NCBI GenBank assembly: GCA_023238725.1 | Contig: CM041550.1 | Span: 3,545,544-3,609,543, forward strand | From: Scortum barcoo | Lineage: Eukaryota; Chordata; Actinopteri; Centrarchiformes; Terapontidae | Direction of reading: 5' to 3' | DNA length: 64,000 nt | Shown: piece by piece, positions 60,201 through 64,000 of the stretch | How positions within the stretch are numbered: position 1 is the stretch's first letter | Layout of the letters: the number at the start of each line of letters is the position of its first letter | Position numbers and translations under genes: made by a program | Notes under the pieces: generated by a model | Databases searched by the model: none | What the model saw: the letters and a program-made list of their open reading frames with translations, nothing else | What the model was told of the DNA's origin: nothing

Positions 60201-61894
60201 GAAAAACATGTGAACAAGAACAGCGGCTTAAGACGTTTTAGTTGTGAGAAAAATAAACAGTTACAGCAGGTTTTAAATGTTTTGTTTGCCGTCTTTTGTG
60301 CAGTTTAAATTCACGTCGAGCTCCTGAATTCTTTTAAATGTTTCCCTACTTTCTTCTCTCCTTTTGTGGCGGTTTCTTCTGTTTAAACTTTCGCTGTTCG
60401 TAACCTTGGCGCTGCTGTGCCTACATGACGCTGAGCTGTTGTGTCAATAGCCGTGTTGTCAGTATCAGCAGCGCGTCCACGTGCCAGCGAACCTTCTGTC
60501 GTATCATGAAATATGCGTCGTTTCTACATAAATGCAGGGTGATCGGGTTCATGTTTTTCTGATGAGCACAGCTTTTACAGAAAGGTGAAGGAGGAGGTGG
60601 GTTTTATCACGTCTGCGTCTCTGTTCAAAGATTGTGATAGGAGACTTCACTTCATTGATGAGACAGCAAACAAACTGGGAAAATCAAAGTTAGCGACCAA
60701 GAGTCAGTTGATGTCCAGAGAAAAAACAATTAGGTCATTTACATCCAGTGCAGAAGACCATCTCTGAACAAAAACAGTGGTTCTTATAGCCTCTTTGCCT
60801 AAATTCAGCTTCTCCCAGCTGACTGTATGCACTTTATCTTTTCACACAGACAGGTTAGGTTGGTTGTGACTGTCAGTCGTCGTGGTGGGAAGATGTTGGG
60901 AGGGCTGTCTTTAAAGAAATGTGAATCCATGTGATTGCTTTTGACAGCGTTCAACGGCATGTCTTGGCTCATCCACAGAAAAAAAAAAAAACTGTAGATA
61001 ACAACTTGCAGAGACAAACCCGGAGTGCAGGACGGCTGACTGTGAATTATGACTCTTTAACATTTTCTGACAGGATTTCTGTGAGTCAGTAAACCAAGTT
61101 GCTTTTAATCCCATATAAAACTCAGCATCAGTGTTTCGTCGGAGGTTTTGTTTACAGATTGGAGATTTCACCTTGACTGTGAGCTCATGTTATTCAGCTG
61201 CTGCCCCAAAAACTGCAACAAATGACATCAAGGATAGAAAACCAAACCGCCTCCATCGGGTCACCTCTGACAAATCGTCTGCGGGGCAGAAATGAACCGC
61301 TGCTCAGTCAGTCCTGTTTGTTGCTTTGAATGTCGTGAATCACAATAATATTTACCCTGATCTTATAGTCTCCACCAGCAATGTTTCACCCTGTGTCCCC
61401 TCCAGAGGCAATGTTGACGTTTCGACTCTTGGCATGAGGGCGCTGAGGCGACTGCGTGCGTTGTTTCACAAAAAAAAAAAAAGCGGACAAACGGCCTGAT
61501 GGCAGGGTTAACTTTGTGCGCTTCAGTATTAGCAATCAATGCTGCCAGTGTCTCCGCTTTAAGGCTTCGGGGCGCGTCGATGGAGCTTTGACCTCGGCGG
61601 TCACATGGCCACGAGCTGTCCCGAGCTGTCAGATTAAAAAATGCGGGATGACTGAAGGCACCGGACAGCTTCAATATGTGACCAGCGCTCCCTAAACGAA
61701 TCACGCTGTGGGCTCACGACACTGAAAACACACTCACGTTAGGACAGAGAATATTTTCTAATAAAAGTCAAACAATATTTCTTTTTCCCCTCTCGATCCG
61801 CAGAATGAAGAACAAGCTCTGGTACTTTGAGTTTGGCACCACTGAGACCATCTCTGCCACCTGCAAGAAACTGAACGAATGCATAGAAGTGGAG
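11201..61894 (+). CDS. dgkg: Type I diacylglycerol kinase, probable DGK gamma (partial; 21 exons seen)
   Basis: The enzyme phosphorylates diacylglycerol to phosphatidic acid with ATP, ending DAG signalling at membranes; type I members are calcium-regulated. Coding segments: 11201-11267, 14570-14646, 19755-19905, 22643-22705, 23072-23335, 24797-24949, 25377-25426, 25812-25886, 26319-26438, 27340-27457, 28022-28110, 28762-28878, 29618-29716, 31061-31171, 31262-31335, 33979-34053, 37159-37244, 37719-37808, 41577-41731, 52992-53056, 61804-61894. All introns are GT/AG and phases chain to 730 codons. Seen: recoverin-homology region (1-82), Ser/Pro linker (83-234), EF-hand loops at 265-276 and 310-321, C1 fingers at 348-389 and 413-461, catalytic domain from about 526 with GGDGTVGW (584-591) and PLGTGND (611-617). 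Gamma is favoured by the MG..WV.L start, absence of the insert before PIDYEGF that I recall in beta, MQH/CDRCH/SIKCYQ in C1b, CDGG.LRDH, and LDCIDKANFA. Some stretches (HFNKPAYCN, LTGLHCVWC, EMMEEIDYD) look beta-like. Accessory-domain exons continue past the window. Confidence 0.9.
11277..11427 (+). repeat. GAATCT/GAACCT hexanucleotide minisatellite
   Basis: About 25 units of GAAYCT, with a few GAGTCT variants, one GAACCG unit and one unit broken by a short deletion near 11355-11358. It begins within ten bases of the exon 1 donor. Because the unit is six bases, both strands stay open; the 144-codon antisense frame at 11006-11440, rich in Ser-Asp and Gln-Val/Ile, is a by-product and not a gene. 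Confidence 0.95.
12402..12421. repeat. (GT)n microsatellite
   Basis: Uninterrupted GT dinucleotide run in intron 1. Confidence 0.95.
12890..13440 (+). repeat. Two diverged copies of a 'gattaat' fish interspersed repeat
   Basis: The segment has the features of a very common fish repeat: runs like 'gattagttcatcaattgatc' and 'gttgattaattgatcagtcgatcaac', then 'atttagataattg...', 'gggaaaaacatattgggtattttt' and 'gaaaattaa'. The head motif occurs twice, near 12905 and 13160, suggesting two insertions or an internal duplication. Other copies lie at 21445-21650 and 52160-52465. Class is uncertain; recognition is by memory. Confidence 0.5.
14069..14087. repeat. (GT)n microsatellite
   Basis: Nine to ten GT units in intron 1, about 480 bases upstream of exon 2. 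Confidence 0.9.
14570..14646 (+). CDS. dgkg: Coding exon 2: recoverin-homology region
   Basis: Acceptor cctcctcag and donor cag|gtgtgt. It completes the Tyr codon started in exon 1 and encodes STKKLKDVLEEFHGEGVL followed by SKYNPEQ, ending in phase 0. STKKLKDVLEEF is almost invariant in vertebrate DGK beta/gamma. The eight-residue insert I recall after this point in DGK beta is absent, as in DGK gamma. Confidence 0.93.
14735..14878. promoter_or_regulatory. Two consensus CRE palindromes after exon 2
   Basis: TGACGTCA occurs at 14735-14742 and again at 14871-14878, within 235 bases of the exon 2 donor. CRE sites are bound by CREB/ATF proteins. Occupancy cannot be judged from sequence. Confidence 0.3.
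16309..16341. repeat. (CTC)n / CT-rich tract
   Basis: Trinucleotide TCC run passing into a short CT dinucleotide run, in intron 2. Confidence 0.9.
16528..16551. repeat. (GT)n microsatellite
   Basis: Uninterrupted GT run in intron 2, preceded by an imperfect CCATCCA tract. Confidence 0.95.
17707..17724. repeat. (GT)n microsatellite
   Basis: Short GT run in intron 2. Confidence 0.9.
19029..19095. repeat. (TTCC)n microsatellite
   Basis: About 16 perfect TTCC units in intron 2, 660 bases before exon 3. The antisense frames coding KEGR repeats across it are repeat artefacts. Confidence 0.97.
19755..19905 (+). CDS. dgkg: Coding exon 3: end of recoverin-homology region
   Basis: Acceptor ctcccacgcag, donor ctgg|gtaggc, ending in phase 1. 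It encodes PIDYEGFQLFMTTYLENDI, then PEELCQHLFTSF and the start of the linker (KSKTGGCSPDQSRAGTSLL). The LFM..YLE.D.P..L..HLF pattern matches DGK gamma better than beta. Confidence 0.92.
21445..21650 (+). repeat. 'gggctgcaact' fish interspersed repeat copy
   Basis: Starts 'tagggctgcaactagagattattttcattatc' and continues with 'ccagtgttttgtctgtaaaattacaaaaatgg', then 'cccgagctcaaagtag' and a 'gaacaaaacatcagctaattaatatt' end. This is the characteristic order of an abundant percomorph repeat, here moderately diverged. Related copies lie at 12890-13440 and 52160-52465. Confidence 0.6.
22155..22213. repeat. (TA)n tract followed by poly-T
   Basis: About 20 TA units pass directly into 20 T residues, in intron 3. 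A similar TA tract at 54232-54275 is followed by a GA run. Confidence 0.95.
22643..22705 (+). CDS. dgkg: Coding exon 4: linker, symmetric cassette
   Basis: 63 bases, phase 1 at both ends, acceptor ccaccgcag and donor acag|gtacct. It encodes E-ARSIDAGISIQTEVACAPIT with the split codons at its edges. I recall a similar Glu-x-Ala-Cys-Ala-Pro string in the DGK gamma linker, which supports gamma but is weak on its own. Skipping it would keep the frame. Confidence 0.72.
23072..23335 (+). CDS. dgkg: Coding exon 5: large Ser/Pro/Gly-rich linker, symmetric cassette
   Basis: 264 bases, phase 1 at both ends, acceptor atgccaacag, donor ccag|gtgagg. It encodes 88 residues opening with GMNGKSILSAMGRHTPEHSG and then rich in Ser, Thr, Pro and Gly (about residues 120-207 of the reconstruction). 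It is GC-rich against AT-rich introns and has no stop in the needed frame. No known domain is seen; low complexity suggests a disordered, phosphorylatable linker. It is the main cause of the unusual linker length. Confidence 0.8.
24797..24949 (+). CDS. dgkg: Coding exon 6: end of linker and helix before EF-hands
   Basis: Acceptor gcatcgacag, donor gagt|gtgagt, phase 1 at both ends. It begins with an Arg/Ser/Pro-rich stretch (RSRSERHLSLRRSPSPQKGS), then VVFLKDIVCYLSLLERG, then TPEDKLE. VV.LKD.VCYLSLLE.G marks the start of the conserved EF-hand module in DGK beta/gamma. The RRSPSP-type motifs could be basophilic or proline-directed kinase sites; this is inference. Confidence 0.93.
25377..25426 (+). 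CDS. dgkg: Coding exon 7: EF-hand 1 loop
   Basis: Acceptor cccctctag, donor agctcg|gtgagt. It encodes FMFRLYDTDGNGVLDSS; the next residue (E, exon 8) completes the 12-residue calcium loop DTDGNGVLDSSE (about 265-276) with Asp/Asp/Asn/Glu at the coordinating positions, so it should bind calcium. Confidence 0.95.
25812..25886 (+). CDS. dgkg: Coding exon 8: between EF-hands
   Basis: 75 bases, phase 0 at both ends, acceptor ctttttgcag, donor accg|gtgagc. It encodes ELDRIINQMVHVAEYLEWD then STELRP. TELRP fits DGK gamma, HVAEYLEWD fits DGK beta. Confidence 0.95.
26319..26438 (+). CDS. dgkg: Coding exon 9: EF-hand 2 loop and start of C1 region
   Basis: 120 bases, phase 0, acceptor gtgactttag, donor acacg|gtacac. 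It encodes ILKEMMEEIDYDRDGTVT and LEEWIRGGLTTIPLLVLLG. The second calcium loop is DYDRDGTVTLEE (about 310-321) with all ligands present. TTIPLLVLLG is the conserved link into the first C1 domain. Confidence 0.95.
26697..26878 (+). mobile_element. tRNA-derived SINE with target-site duplication
   Basis: The head has RNA polymerase III promoter-like boxes: A box TGGTTCAGTCGG (26706-26717) and B box GGTTCGATTCC (26778-26788), about 60 bases apart. A body with 'ctttactgcacgtcttcccc' and a 'taaaaataataaagggtgtaaa' tail follows. It is flanked by a 16-base direct repeat, aaaatatgttcataaa (26681-26696) and aaaatatgtacataaa (26879-26894), one mismatch, which fits LINE-mediated retrotransposition. It sits in intron 9, sense to the gene. 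Confidence 0.8.
27340..27457 (+). CDS. dgkg: Coding exon 10: C1a zinc finger, first half
   Basis: Acceptor gtttccttgcag, donor tcca|gtgagt, ending in phase 1. It encodes HVWRLKHFNKPAYCNYCHTM and LLGVRKQGLCCS. His348, Cys361, Cys364, Cys377/378 follow the C1 pattern HxW...PxxCxxC...GxxxQGLxC. C1 domains bind diacylglycerol or phorbol ester and two zinc ions. Confidence 0.95.
28022..28110 (+). CDS. dgkg: Coding exon 11: C1a zinc finger, second half
   Basis: Acceptor ttttcccacag, donor aac|gtaagt. It encodes ICKYTVHERCVSKDIAACIS then TYAKSRRHTN. CKYTVHERC supplies the closing Cys/His zinc ligands of C1a. Confidence 0.95.
28762..28878 (+). CDS. dgkg: Coding exon 12: C1b zinc finger
   Basis: 117 bases, phase 0, acceptor tgtcctccag, donor act|gtgagt. 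It encodes AMQHVWMEGNSPTKCDRCHR, SIKCYQGLTGLHCVWCQIT. The zinc ligands run His413, Cys424, Cys427, Cys442, Cys445. MQH.W.EGN and CDRCH.SIKCYQ fit DGK gamma. Confidence 0.95.
29618..29716 (+). CDS. dgkg: Coding exon 13: end of C1b
   Basis: 99 bases, phase 0, acceptor cctccgtag, donor ctg|gtgagg. It encodes LHNKCASNVKPECDGGSL and RDHTLLPSYICPVVL. LHNKC closes C1b; CDGG.LRDH.LLP..ICP is strongly like DGK gamma. Confidence 0.94.
29717..31060 (+). other. Intron 13
   Basis: Intron of 1.3 kb. Several short open frames on both strands around 30220-30990 are unusually long for AT-rich intron, but I recognise no protein and the frames do not join. Nothing else stands out. Confidence 0.75.
31061..31171 (+). 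CDS. dgkg: Coding exon 14: variable linker between C1b and catalytic domain
   Basis: 111 bases, phase 0 at both ends, acceptor tctctcacag, donor ctgcag|gtacgc. It encodes DRHSVVKRGEGESPPNTSPD and a second part ending GDGQALQ. This region is poorly conserved among type I kinases. An intron of only 90 bases separates it from exon 15. Confidence 0.9.
31262..31335 (+). CDS. dgkg: Coding exon 15: start of DGK catalytic domain
   Basis: Acceptor cccgtctgcag, donor gagcg|gtaagt, ending in phase 2. It encodes ITPLPGTHPLLVMVNPKSGG then RQGER. HPLLV.VNPKSGG opens the DAGKc fold, where the Asn-Pro-Lys-Ser-Gly segment contributes to nucleotide binding. Confidence 0.96.
31653..31865 (+). repeat. Diverged direct repeat in intron 15, copy A
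   Basis: Shares with copy B the ordered blocks tgaatcatgtggrgacca, actttgaaaac, tgtcarytgaagcttctg, agcttttt and ctggcatttc/ttggcatttc. The spacing is similar, so this is one repeated unit rather than chance words. Confidence 0.6.
32343..32356. promoter_or_regulatory. X-box-like site ATTGCCATAGCAAC
   Basis: One of several near-palindromic RFX-type sites in the window; it differs from the ideal GTTGCCATGGCAAC at two positions. Function is inferred only. Confidence 0.3.
33030..33240 (+). repeat. Retroelement 3'-tail type fish repeat
   Basis: It reads 'gctccggcttcctcccacagtccaaagat', 'gtgtgaatgtgagtgtgaatg', 'ccctgtgattgactggcga', 'tgcgaccctctgtgaggatgagc' and ends 'aatagatagatgg'. I recognise this order as the 3' end of a widespread vertebrate, mainly fish, interspersed repeat. 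It is moderately diverged and has a short unusual 'tccccccgtttctccaaagatagcaaccc' section where the consensus, as I recall it, is longer. Confidence 0.7.
33298..33552 (+). repeat. Diverged direct repeat in intron 15, copy B
   Basis: Second copy of the unit at 31653-31865, expanded by an ATTC tetranucleotide run (33427-33452). Confidence 0.6.
33427..33452. repeat. (ATTC)n microsatellite
   Basis: About six ATTC units in intron 15, inside direct-repeat copy B. Confidence 0.9.
33979..34053 (+). CDS. dgkg: Coding exon 16: catalytic domain
   Basis: Acceptor tctcttccag, donor gtggg|gtaagt, phase 2 in and out. It encodes VLRKFRYLLNPRQVYSLDRG then GPMVG. LRKF.YLLNP.QV is conserved in all type I kinases. 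Confidence 0.95.
34054..37158 (+). other. Intron 16
   Basis: Intron of 3.1 kb with a CA microsatellite at 34588-34613, a CT-rich patch near 34780-34840 and an X-box half-site cluster at 35441-35463 (GTTACCATGG then CCTTAGCAAC). No exon or mobile element recognised. Confidence 0.8.
34588..34613. repeat. (CA)n microsatellite
   Basis: Uninterrupted CA run in intron 16. Confidence 0.95.
37159..37244 (+). CDS. dgkg: Coding exon 17: catalytic glycine loop
   Basis: Acceptor ttcctctcag, donor atag|gtacgc, phase 2 in, phase 1 out. It encodes LNFFHDVPDFRVLACGGDGT then VGWILDCI. GGDGTVGW (about 584-591) is the ATP-binding signature whose second glycine is essential in DGKs. Confidence 0.97.
37719..37808 (+). 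CDS. dgkg: Coding exon 18: catalytic domain, PLGTGND
   Basis: Acceptor ctttggcag, donor ggag|gtgaga, phase 1 in and out. It encodes DKANFARHPPVAILPLGTGN then DLARCLRWGG. PLGTGNDLAR is a hallmark of the DGK and sphingosine kinase superfamily. Confidence 0.97.
38445..40064 (+). mobile_element. Tc1-like DNA transposon with long inverted repeats
   Basis: 1620 bases, flanked by the TA target duplication (38443-38444 and 40065-40066). Termini read CAGTG... and ...CACTG. The inverted repeats are long, left about 38445-38675 and right about 39877-40064, like the IR/DR group of fish Tc1 elements. The left one is longer because of a small internal duplication of 'attattaagggaga' and an insertion near its outer end. 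Between them lies a broken transposase gene in sense orientation with the host gene. The ends are well kept, so the insertion is fairly young, or could have been moved in trans. Confidence 0.93.
38835..39871 (+). pseudogene. Broken Tc1-like transposase
   Basis: The frame starts MLRSKEIQ.FRNK at 38835 and meets a stop within 15 codons. Later pieces in shifting frames include SGKGYKAISKALGLQRT, STIRKRLGKNGLHGRVPKPL, LNFARKHLDDPQDFW, YGGGSVMVWGCFAASGPG, SPDLNPIEMLWYDLK and the C-terminus AKGGPTSY. The first catalytic motif reads LWTEETKVELFG, where Tc1 transposases normally have Asp (WTDE), so that residue is changed to Glu. The QQDN motif and the NPIE glutamate remain. Several frameshifts and stops make the protein nonfunctional. 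Confidence 0.9.
41569..41731 (+). CDS. dgkg: Coding exon 19: end of catalytic core, with frame conflict at its start
   Basis: The body is clear: SLLKFLRDIEHSTEVVLDRW, then NIDIVPDDKEEKGDPVPYSI and VNNYFSIGV, donor gtg|gtaaga. The canonical acceptor is cttctctgcag at 41568. Using it after exon 18 (phase 1) gives the conserved GYEG but then runs out of frame to a stop after eight codons. The next AG, at 41575-41576, restores the frame but replaces GYEGG by GGG. A single missing G in the G run at 41576-41580 would also fix the canonical reading. I cannot tell which is true. Confidence 0.85.
42134..42662. mobile_element. Non-autonomous DNA transposon (MITE) with long inverted repeats
   Basis: Both ends show the same inverted sequence: ggcccttttccactagtacc at the left and its complement at the right, extending about 50 bases through CGGCTCGACTCG-type repeats. 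Internal sub-repeats of GTACCT/AGGTAC and CGACTC occur. It has no transposase frame. The duplicated target could be AT, but the base lies inside the palindrome, so superfamily assignment is uncertain. It carries two consensus CREs, at 42463-42470 and 42502-42509. Confidence 0.82.
42989..43001. promoter_or_regulatory. X-box-like palindrome GTTGCTTAGCAAC
   Basis: A perfect 5+3+5 palindrome close to the RFX consensus. A half-site GTTGCTAGG lies just before it (42975-42983). It is in intron 19, 330 bases past the MITE. Confidence 0.35.
44862..44875. promoter_or_regulatory. X-box-like site GTTGCCATGGAGAC
   Basis: Matches the ideal RFX palindrome GTTGCCATGGCAAC at 12 of 14 positions. Local sequence is GC-richer than the surrounding intron. 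Confidence 0.3.
45706..45731. repeat. (GT)n microsatellite
   Basis: GT run in intron 19. Confidence 0.93.
47319..47350. repeat. (GT)n-(GA)n microsatellite
   Basis: Compound GT run followed by GA units in intron 19. Confidence 0.93.
47504..47560. repeat. Two adjacent (CA)n runs
   Basis: CA runs at about 47504-47517 and 47543-47560 separated by unique sequence. Confidence 0.9.
52160..52465 (+). repeat. 'gattaat' fish interspersed repeat copy
   Basis: Contains 'gatctttttgtctataaaat', 'gaggtgacatcctctgatatctta', 'ctgtccgaagctcaaagattggattttac' and 'aaaatggtaaattgattctgaagatag' in the order known for this repeat, making it the best preserved of the copies in the window. It lies in intron 19. 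Confidence 0.65.
52992..53056 (+). CDS. dgkg: Coding exon 20: start of accessory domain
   Basis: 65 bases, acceptor tctcctacag, donor cagcag|gtgagc, phase 0 in, phase 2 out. It encodes DASIAHRFHLMREKHPEKFN followed by S and a split Arg codon. This motif is nearly invariant among vertebrate type I DGKs. Confidence 0.97.
54232..54293. repeat. (TA)n-(GA)n compound microsatellite
   Basis: About 22 TA units followed by about nine GA units in intron 20. Confidence 0.95.
56660..56722 (+). repeat. Fragment of a fish interspersed repeat
   Basis: The string 'ttgtacttaattgtgtaaatgtactcagttactttccaccactg' matches, with changes, the terminal part of a repeat I know to be common in fish genomes. Only the end is recognisable. 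Confidence 0.45.
58783..59020 (+). repeat. Fish interspersed repeat, copy 2
   Basis: Starts 'gatggactgtgtttatatggcgtctttctcgtc', then 'accactcaaggtgctttacattacat', 'ttcacacacacaatcatacag' and ends 'ggagtaaccgcggattgaaccg'. This layout is typical of an abundant fish repeat; a diverged relative is at 6886-7065. Confidence 0.65.
59196..59260 (+). repeat. Fish repeat tail fragment (gataag...tttattgatc)
   Basis: 'gagataagaacatcctttattgatcaccagagggga' resembles the fragments at 63229-63330 and 63400-63530. Confidence 0.45.
61804..61894 (+). CDS. dgkg: Coding exon 21: accessory domain (last exon in window)
   Basis: 91 bases, acceptor tcgatccgcag, donor ggag|gtgagt, phase 2 in, phase 0 out. It encodes MKNKLWYFEFGTTETISATC then KKLNECIEVE. 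KNKLWYFEFG has Leu as in DGK gamma (Phe in beta, as I recall). The remaining accessory-domain exons, about 190 codons by comparison with mammals, lie beyond the window. Confidence 0.96.
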
Positions 61895-63228
61895 GTGAGT
61901 CACATCTGATCAAAGCCGCTGTCACTGCAGCACGGGCGAGTGGCGGCAAGAAGTCACTGTGTAACTGACAAAAGGGGAAATATATATTTAAATACCCAAG
62001 AATATACTGTATTTGATGCAATATGAAACATCTTGTGTACACTACACGTCAACAAATTTGCTTTTCTGTCTTTGGGCTGACAGACTTTTTAAGTGTCTTT
62101 TATGTTTTCCTAAGAAAGAGTCACAGAAATTTTGCAACAAAGTCGTTTTCTCATATTAATGAGATGGGGGCTATTCATAGCACATCATCAGATTAATGCT
62201 CCATAAAGTCACTGATTGCCTCATTCTGTCATACAGCGCTGCATAATCTGTCACCTGGGTGCTTAAAGCACAGCAAGACTCCAAAAAAACACACAAGGAA
62301 CAGAAACCATCGAGGCCAAATGCAAACAATCTGCGCTCCTTCTCAAAGGGATCATGCCCTCCATACATTTAATCACTTAAAATAGTCCTAATTTACTGTG
62401 GCCTGGAAAGCATAATAGCATCTTGTATTTACCACTAAAGAGCTCTACTACTGCACTTTTCTAAATGTCAAGGTTGTGTAAATCTATAAAGTTACCTTGT
62501 AATAAATCTAATAAATGCTTAGAAAGGACAGAGCAGCAATCACAAATAATCTCCAATAATCTGAGTCACACTCTATATATTTAAGGGATTAAATCTAAAG
62601 GACTTCATAATCTTGTTGTGTGTTGACTCTAAAATAATATTTGGACTGTGTTACAGTTGGCTCAGAGTCATAAAGCCTCTTAAAATGTGTCACGTCATGT
62701 TTCCTTTCTTAAGCAGTATGTATATGTAAACAAAAAAATCCCCCGCCTCTTTTATTTGAACGCACGCTGGAAGATGCTGACGTGTTTATCACTTAGAGGG
62801 GTGAGATGTCCATGTAAGGTAATAAGAAACTGGGCAACAACTGTGTAGGCAAGAAGCCAATCATGAGCGTGGTCAGGTGACGTGACAGACAGGAAACTTT
62901 TGGAGGGCACCGAGCGAGAGGGCCTTTTTCCACCGAGCGTAAAAAAGAAACTCCAGACACACACACATGCAGACAGACTGGCGGATGCAGCTTTTACTGT
63001 GAAGCAGCTGAATTAATTGTTGGGCTTGTATTACTACGAACTTCACAAGAAAAAACCTGACTTTACATATTTGACAGGGAAGAGGAAGCAGTGATGCTGC
63101 TGTCTGTCAGGTGAATGATATCGGTCCTAATGTAGGAAGAAAATGTTTTATTCTGGAAATTACACAAAAGAAAGGCTGTTTTTAAGACAAAGTGCAAAGG
63201 TAAAAATACATGTATGTGTTTAAAAGTG

Positions 63229-63247
63229 GATAAGATAAGATAAGATA

Positions 63248-63277
<30 letters not shown>
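63229..63277. repeat. (AAGAT)n pentanucleotide microsatellite
   Basis: Nine to ten units, running straight into 'agtcctctattagtcccactg'. It probably grew from the tail of the adjoining interspersed repeat. Confidence 0.93.
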
Positions 63278-63278
<1 letters not shown>

Positions 63279-63530
63279 TCCTCTATTAGTCCCACTGCGA
63301 ACACATCAGCAGCAAGTCATAGCAAAAGTGAAAAACACTCAAATAAAACAATAAATAATAAACCAGTGGACAGTGATATAAGAAGATATAGGAAAATGTA
63401 AGATAAGATAAAACTTAATTAATACCACATCAGTGAAATTCACCTGTTAAAGCAGCTCAGGCAGACAAATATGAAAAAAATAAGATATATAATATAAAAT
63501 ATAGAAAGTAAAGCAGAATAAATGTAAAAT
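63278..63530 (+). repeat. Two fragments of a fish tail-type repeat
   Basis: The first fragment (63278-63330) reads 'gtcctctattagtcccactgcgaacacatcagcagcaag'; the second (about 63400-63530) reads 'gataagataaaacttaattaataccacatcagtgaaattcacctgttaaagcagc'. Both match the form 'gataagat..tttattagtcccac...gaaattc.c.tgttacagcagc' that I know as abundant in fish. Confidence 0.55.
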
Positions 63531-63668
63531 ATTATTCAGAATAAAGTGTGAAAATATTATAAAAAAAACTTTGTTATTCTAAGTGATTTGATTATTGGTT
63601 CAGGATAGCACTGCACAGCATTAACTCTCATTAACACTGTGTATACTAAACAGAGCAGTACAGTACCA

Positions 63669-63670
63669 GT

Positions 63671-63710
<40 letters not shown>
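63669..63710. repeat. (GT)n microsatellite
   Basis: About 20 GT units with one interruption, in intron 21. Confidence 0.95.
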
Positions 63711-63713
<3 letters not shown>

Positions 63714-64000
63714 TATATATCATATTGCACATGTGTTACGTCGTTTTTCACACACACACACTGTGGTTTGCCTGCTCGGTTTGCCTGTGGGCGTGCGGTG
63801 AAGTCCAGCTTTTTCTGCGGCTGCGTTGACTCAGCTCGAATCGACCGCTGCGTGCTGAGTCACGGCACTGAGTTGTTGACACTCTCTGGTGGTTTGAGTT
63901 ATTTGATGAATCCAGATGAAACCAGACACGTTATAATTCAGGGTCGGGGCACAAGTGCCAAATGGGCCTACTTTTATATCTGCTAATATCACACACTGTG

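Larger units (their letters stand above)
53057..61803 (+). other. Intron 20
   Basis: Intron of 8.7 kb, phase 2. It contains a TA/GA compound microsatellite (54232-54293), a fragment resembling the end of another fish repeat (56660-56722), a short interspersed repeat (58783-59020), a tail-type fragment (59196-59260) and a lone CRE at 59335-59342. No exon recognised. Confidence 0.8.
61895..64000 (+). other. Intron 21 (start)
   Basis: At least 2.1 kb of intron. It contains an AAGAT pentanucleotide run and two repeat fragments (63229-63530) and a GT microsatellite (63669-63710). No further exon is recognisable before the window ends. Confidence 0.8.

Overview
The window is vertebrate genomic DNA, almost certainly from a ray-finned fish. 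It has short exons with GT/AG introns of 90 bp to 11 kb, many CA/GT, TA and TTCC microsatellites, a long-TIR Tc1-like transposon, a tRNA-derived SINE, and several interspersed repeat families I know from fish genomes. It carries essentially one protein-coding gene on the + strand. Bacterial-type features such as operons, ribosome binding sites and CRISPR arrays are absent.

The gene is a type I (calcium-regulated) diacylglycerol kinase, most likely dgkg, with dgkb the main alternative. I reconstructed 21 coding exons from the initiator ATG at 11201 to 61894. Their phases chain into one open frame of 730 codons, provided exon 19 uses a non-canonical acceptor. Domain order is: N-terminal recoverin-homology region (exons 1-3), a long Ser/Pro/Gly-rich linker (exons 4-6), two EF-hands (exons 7-9), two C1 zinc fingers (exons 9/10-13), a short variable linker (exon 14), the diacylglycerol kinase catalytic domain (exons 15-18) and the start of the accessory domain (exons 19-21). 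The last exons lie beyond base 64000.

Layout: 1-10.8 kb is upstream or 5'-intronic DNA with no recognisable gene, but it has a striking CRE/X-box composite site at 7591-7613. 10.8-29.7 kb holds exons 1-13, dense between 22.6 and 29.7 kb. 29.7-41.7 kb holds exons 14-19 and a 1.62 kb Tc1 element in intron 18. 41.7-64 kb is dominated by introns 19, 20 and 21, with a 0.53 kb MITE in intron 19 and only two short exons.

The observations most worth checking are: the exon 19 frame conflict at the conserved end of the catalytic glycine-rich segment; the RFX/CREB-like composite whose spacing matches the X1-X2 module of MHC class II promoters, with further X-box-like palindromes in the introns; two in-frame cassette exons coding a linker apparently about twice the mammalian length; a hexanucleotide minisatellite starting a few bases after the exon 1 donor; and a MITE that carries two consensus CREs into intron 19. 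I found no clearly new system.
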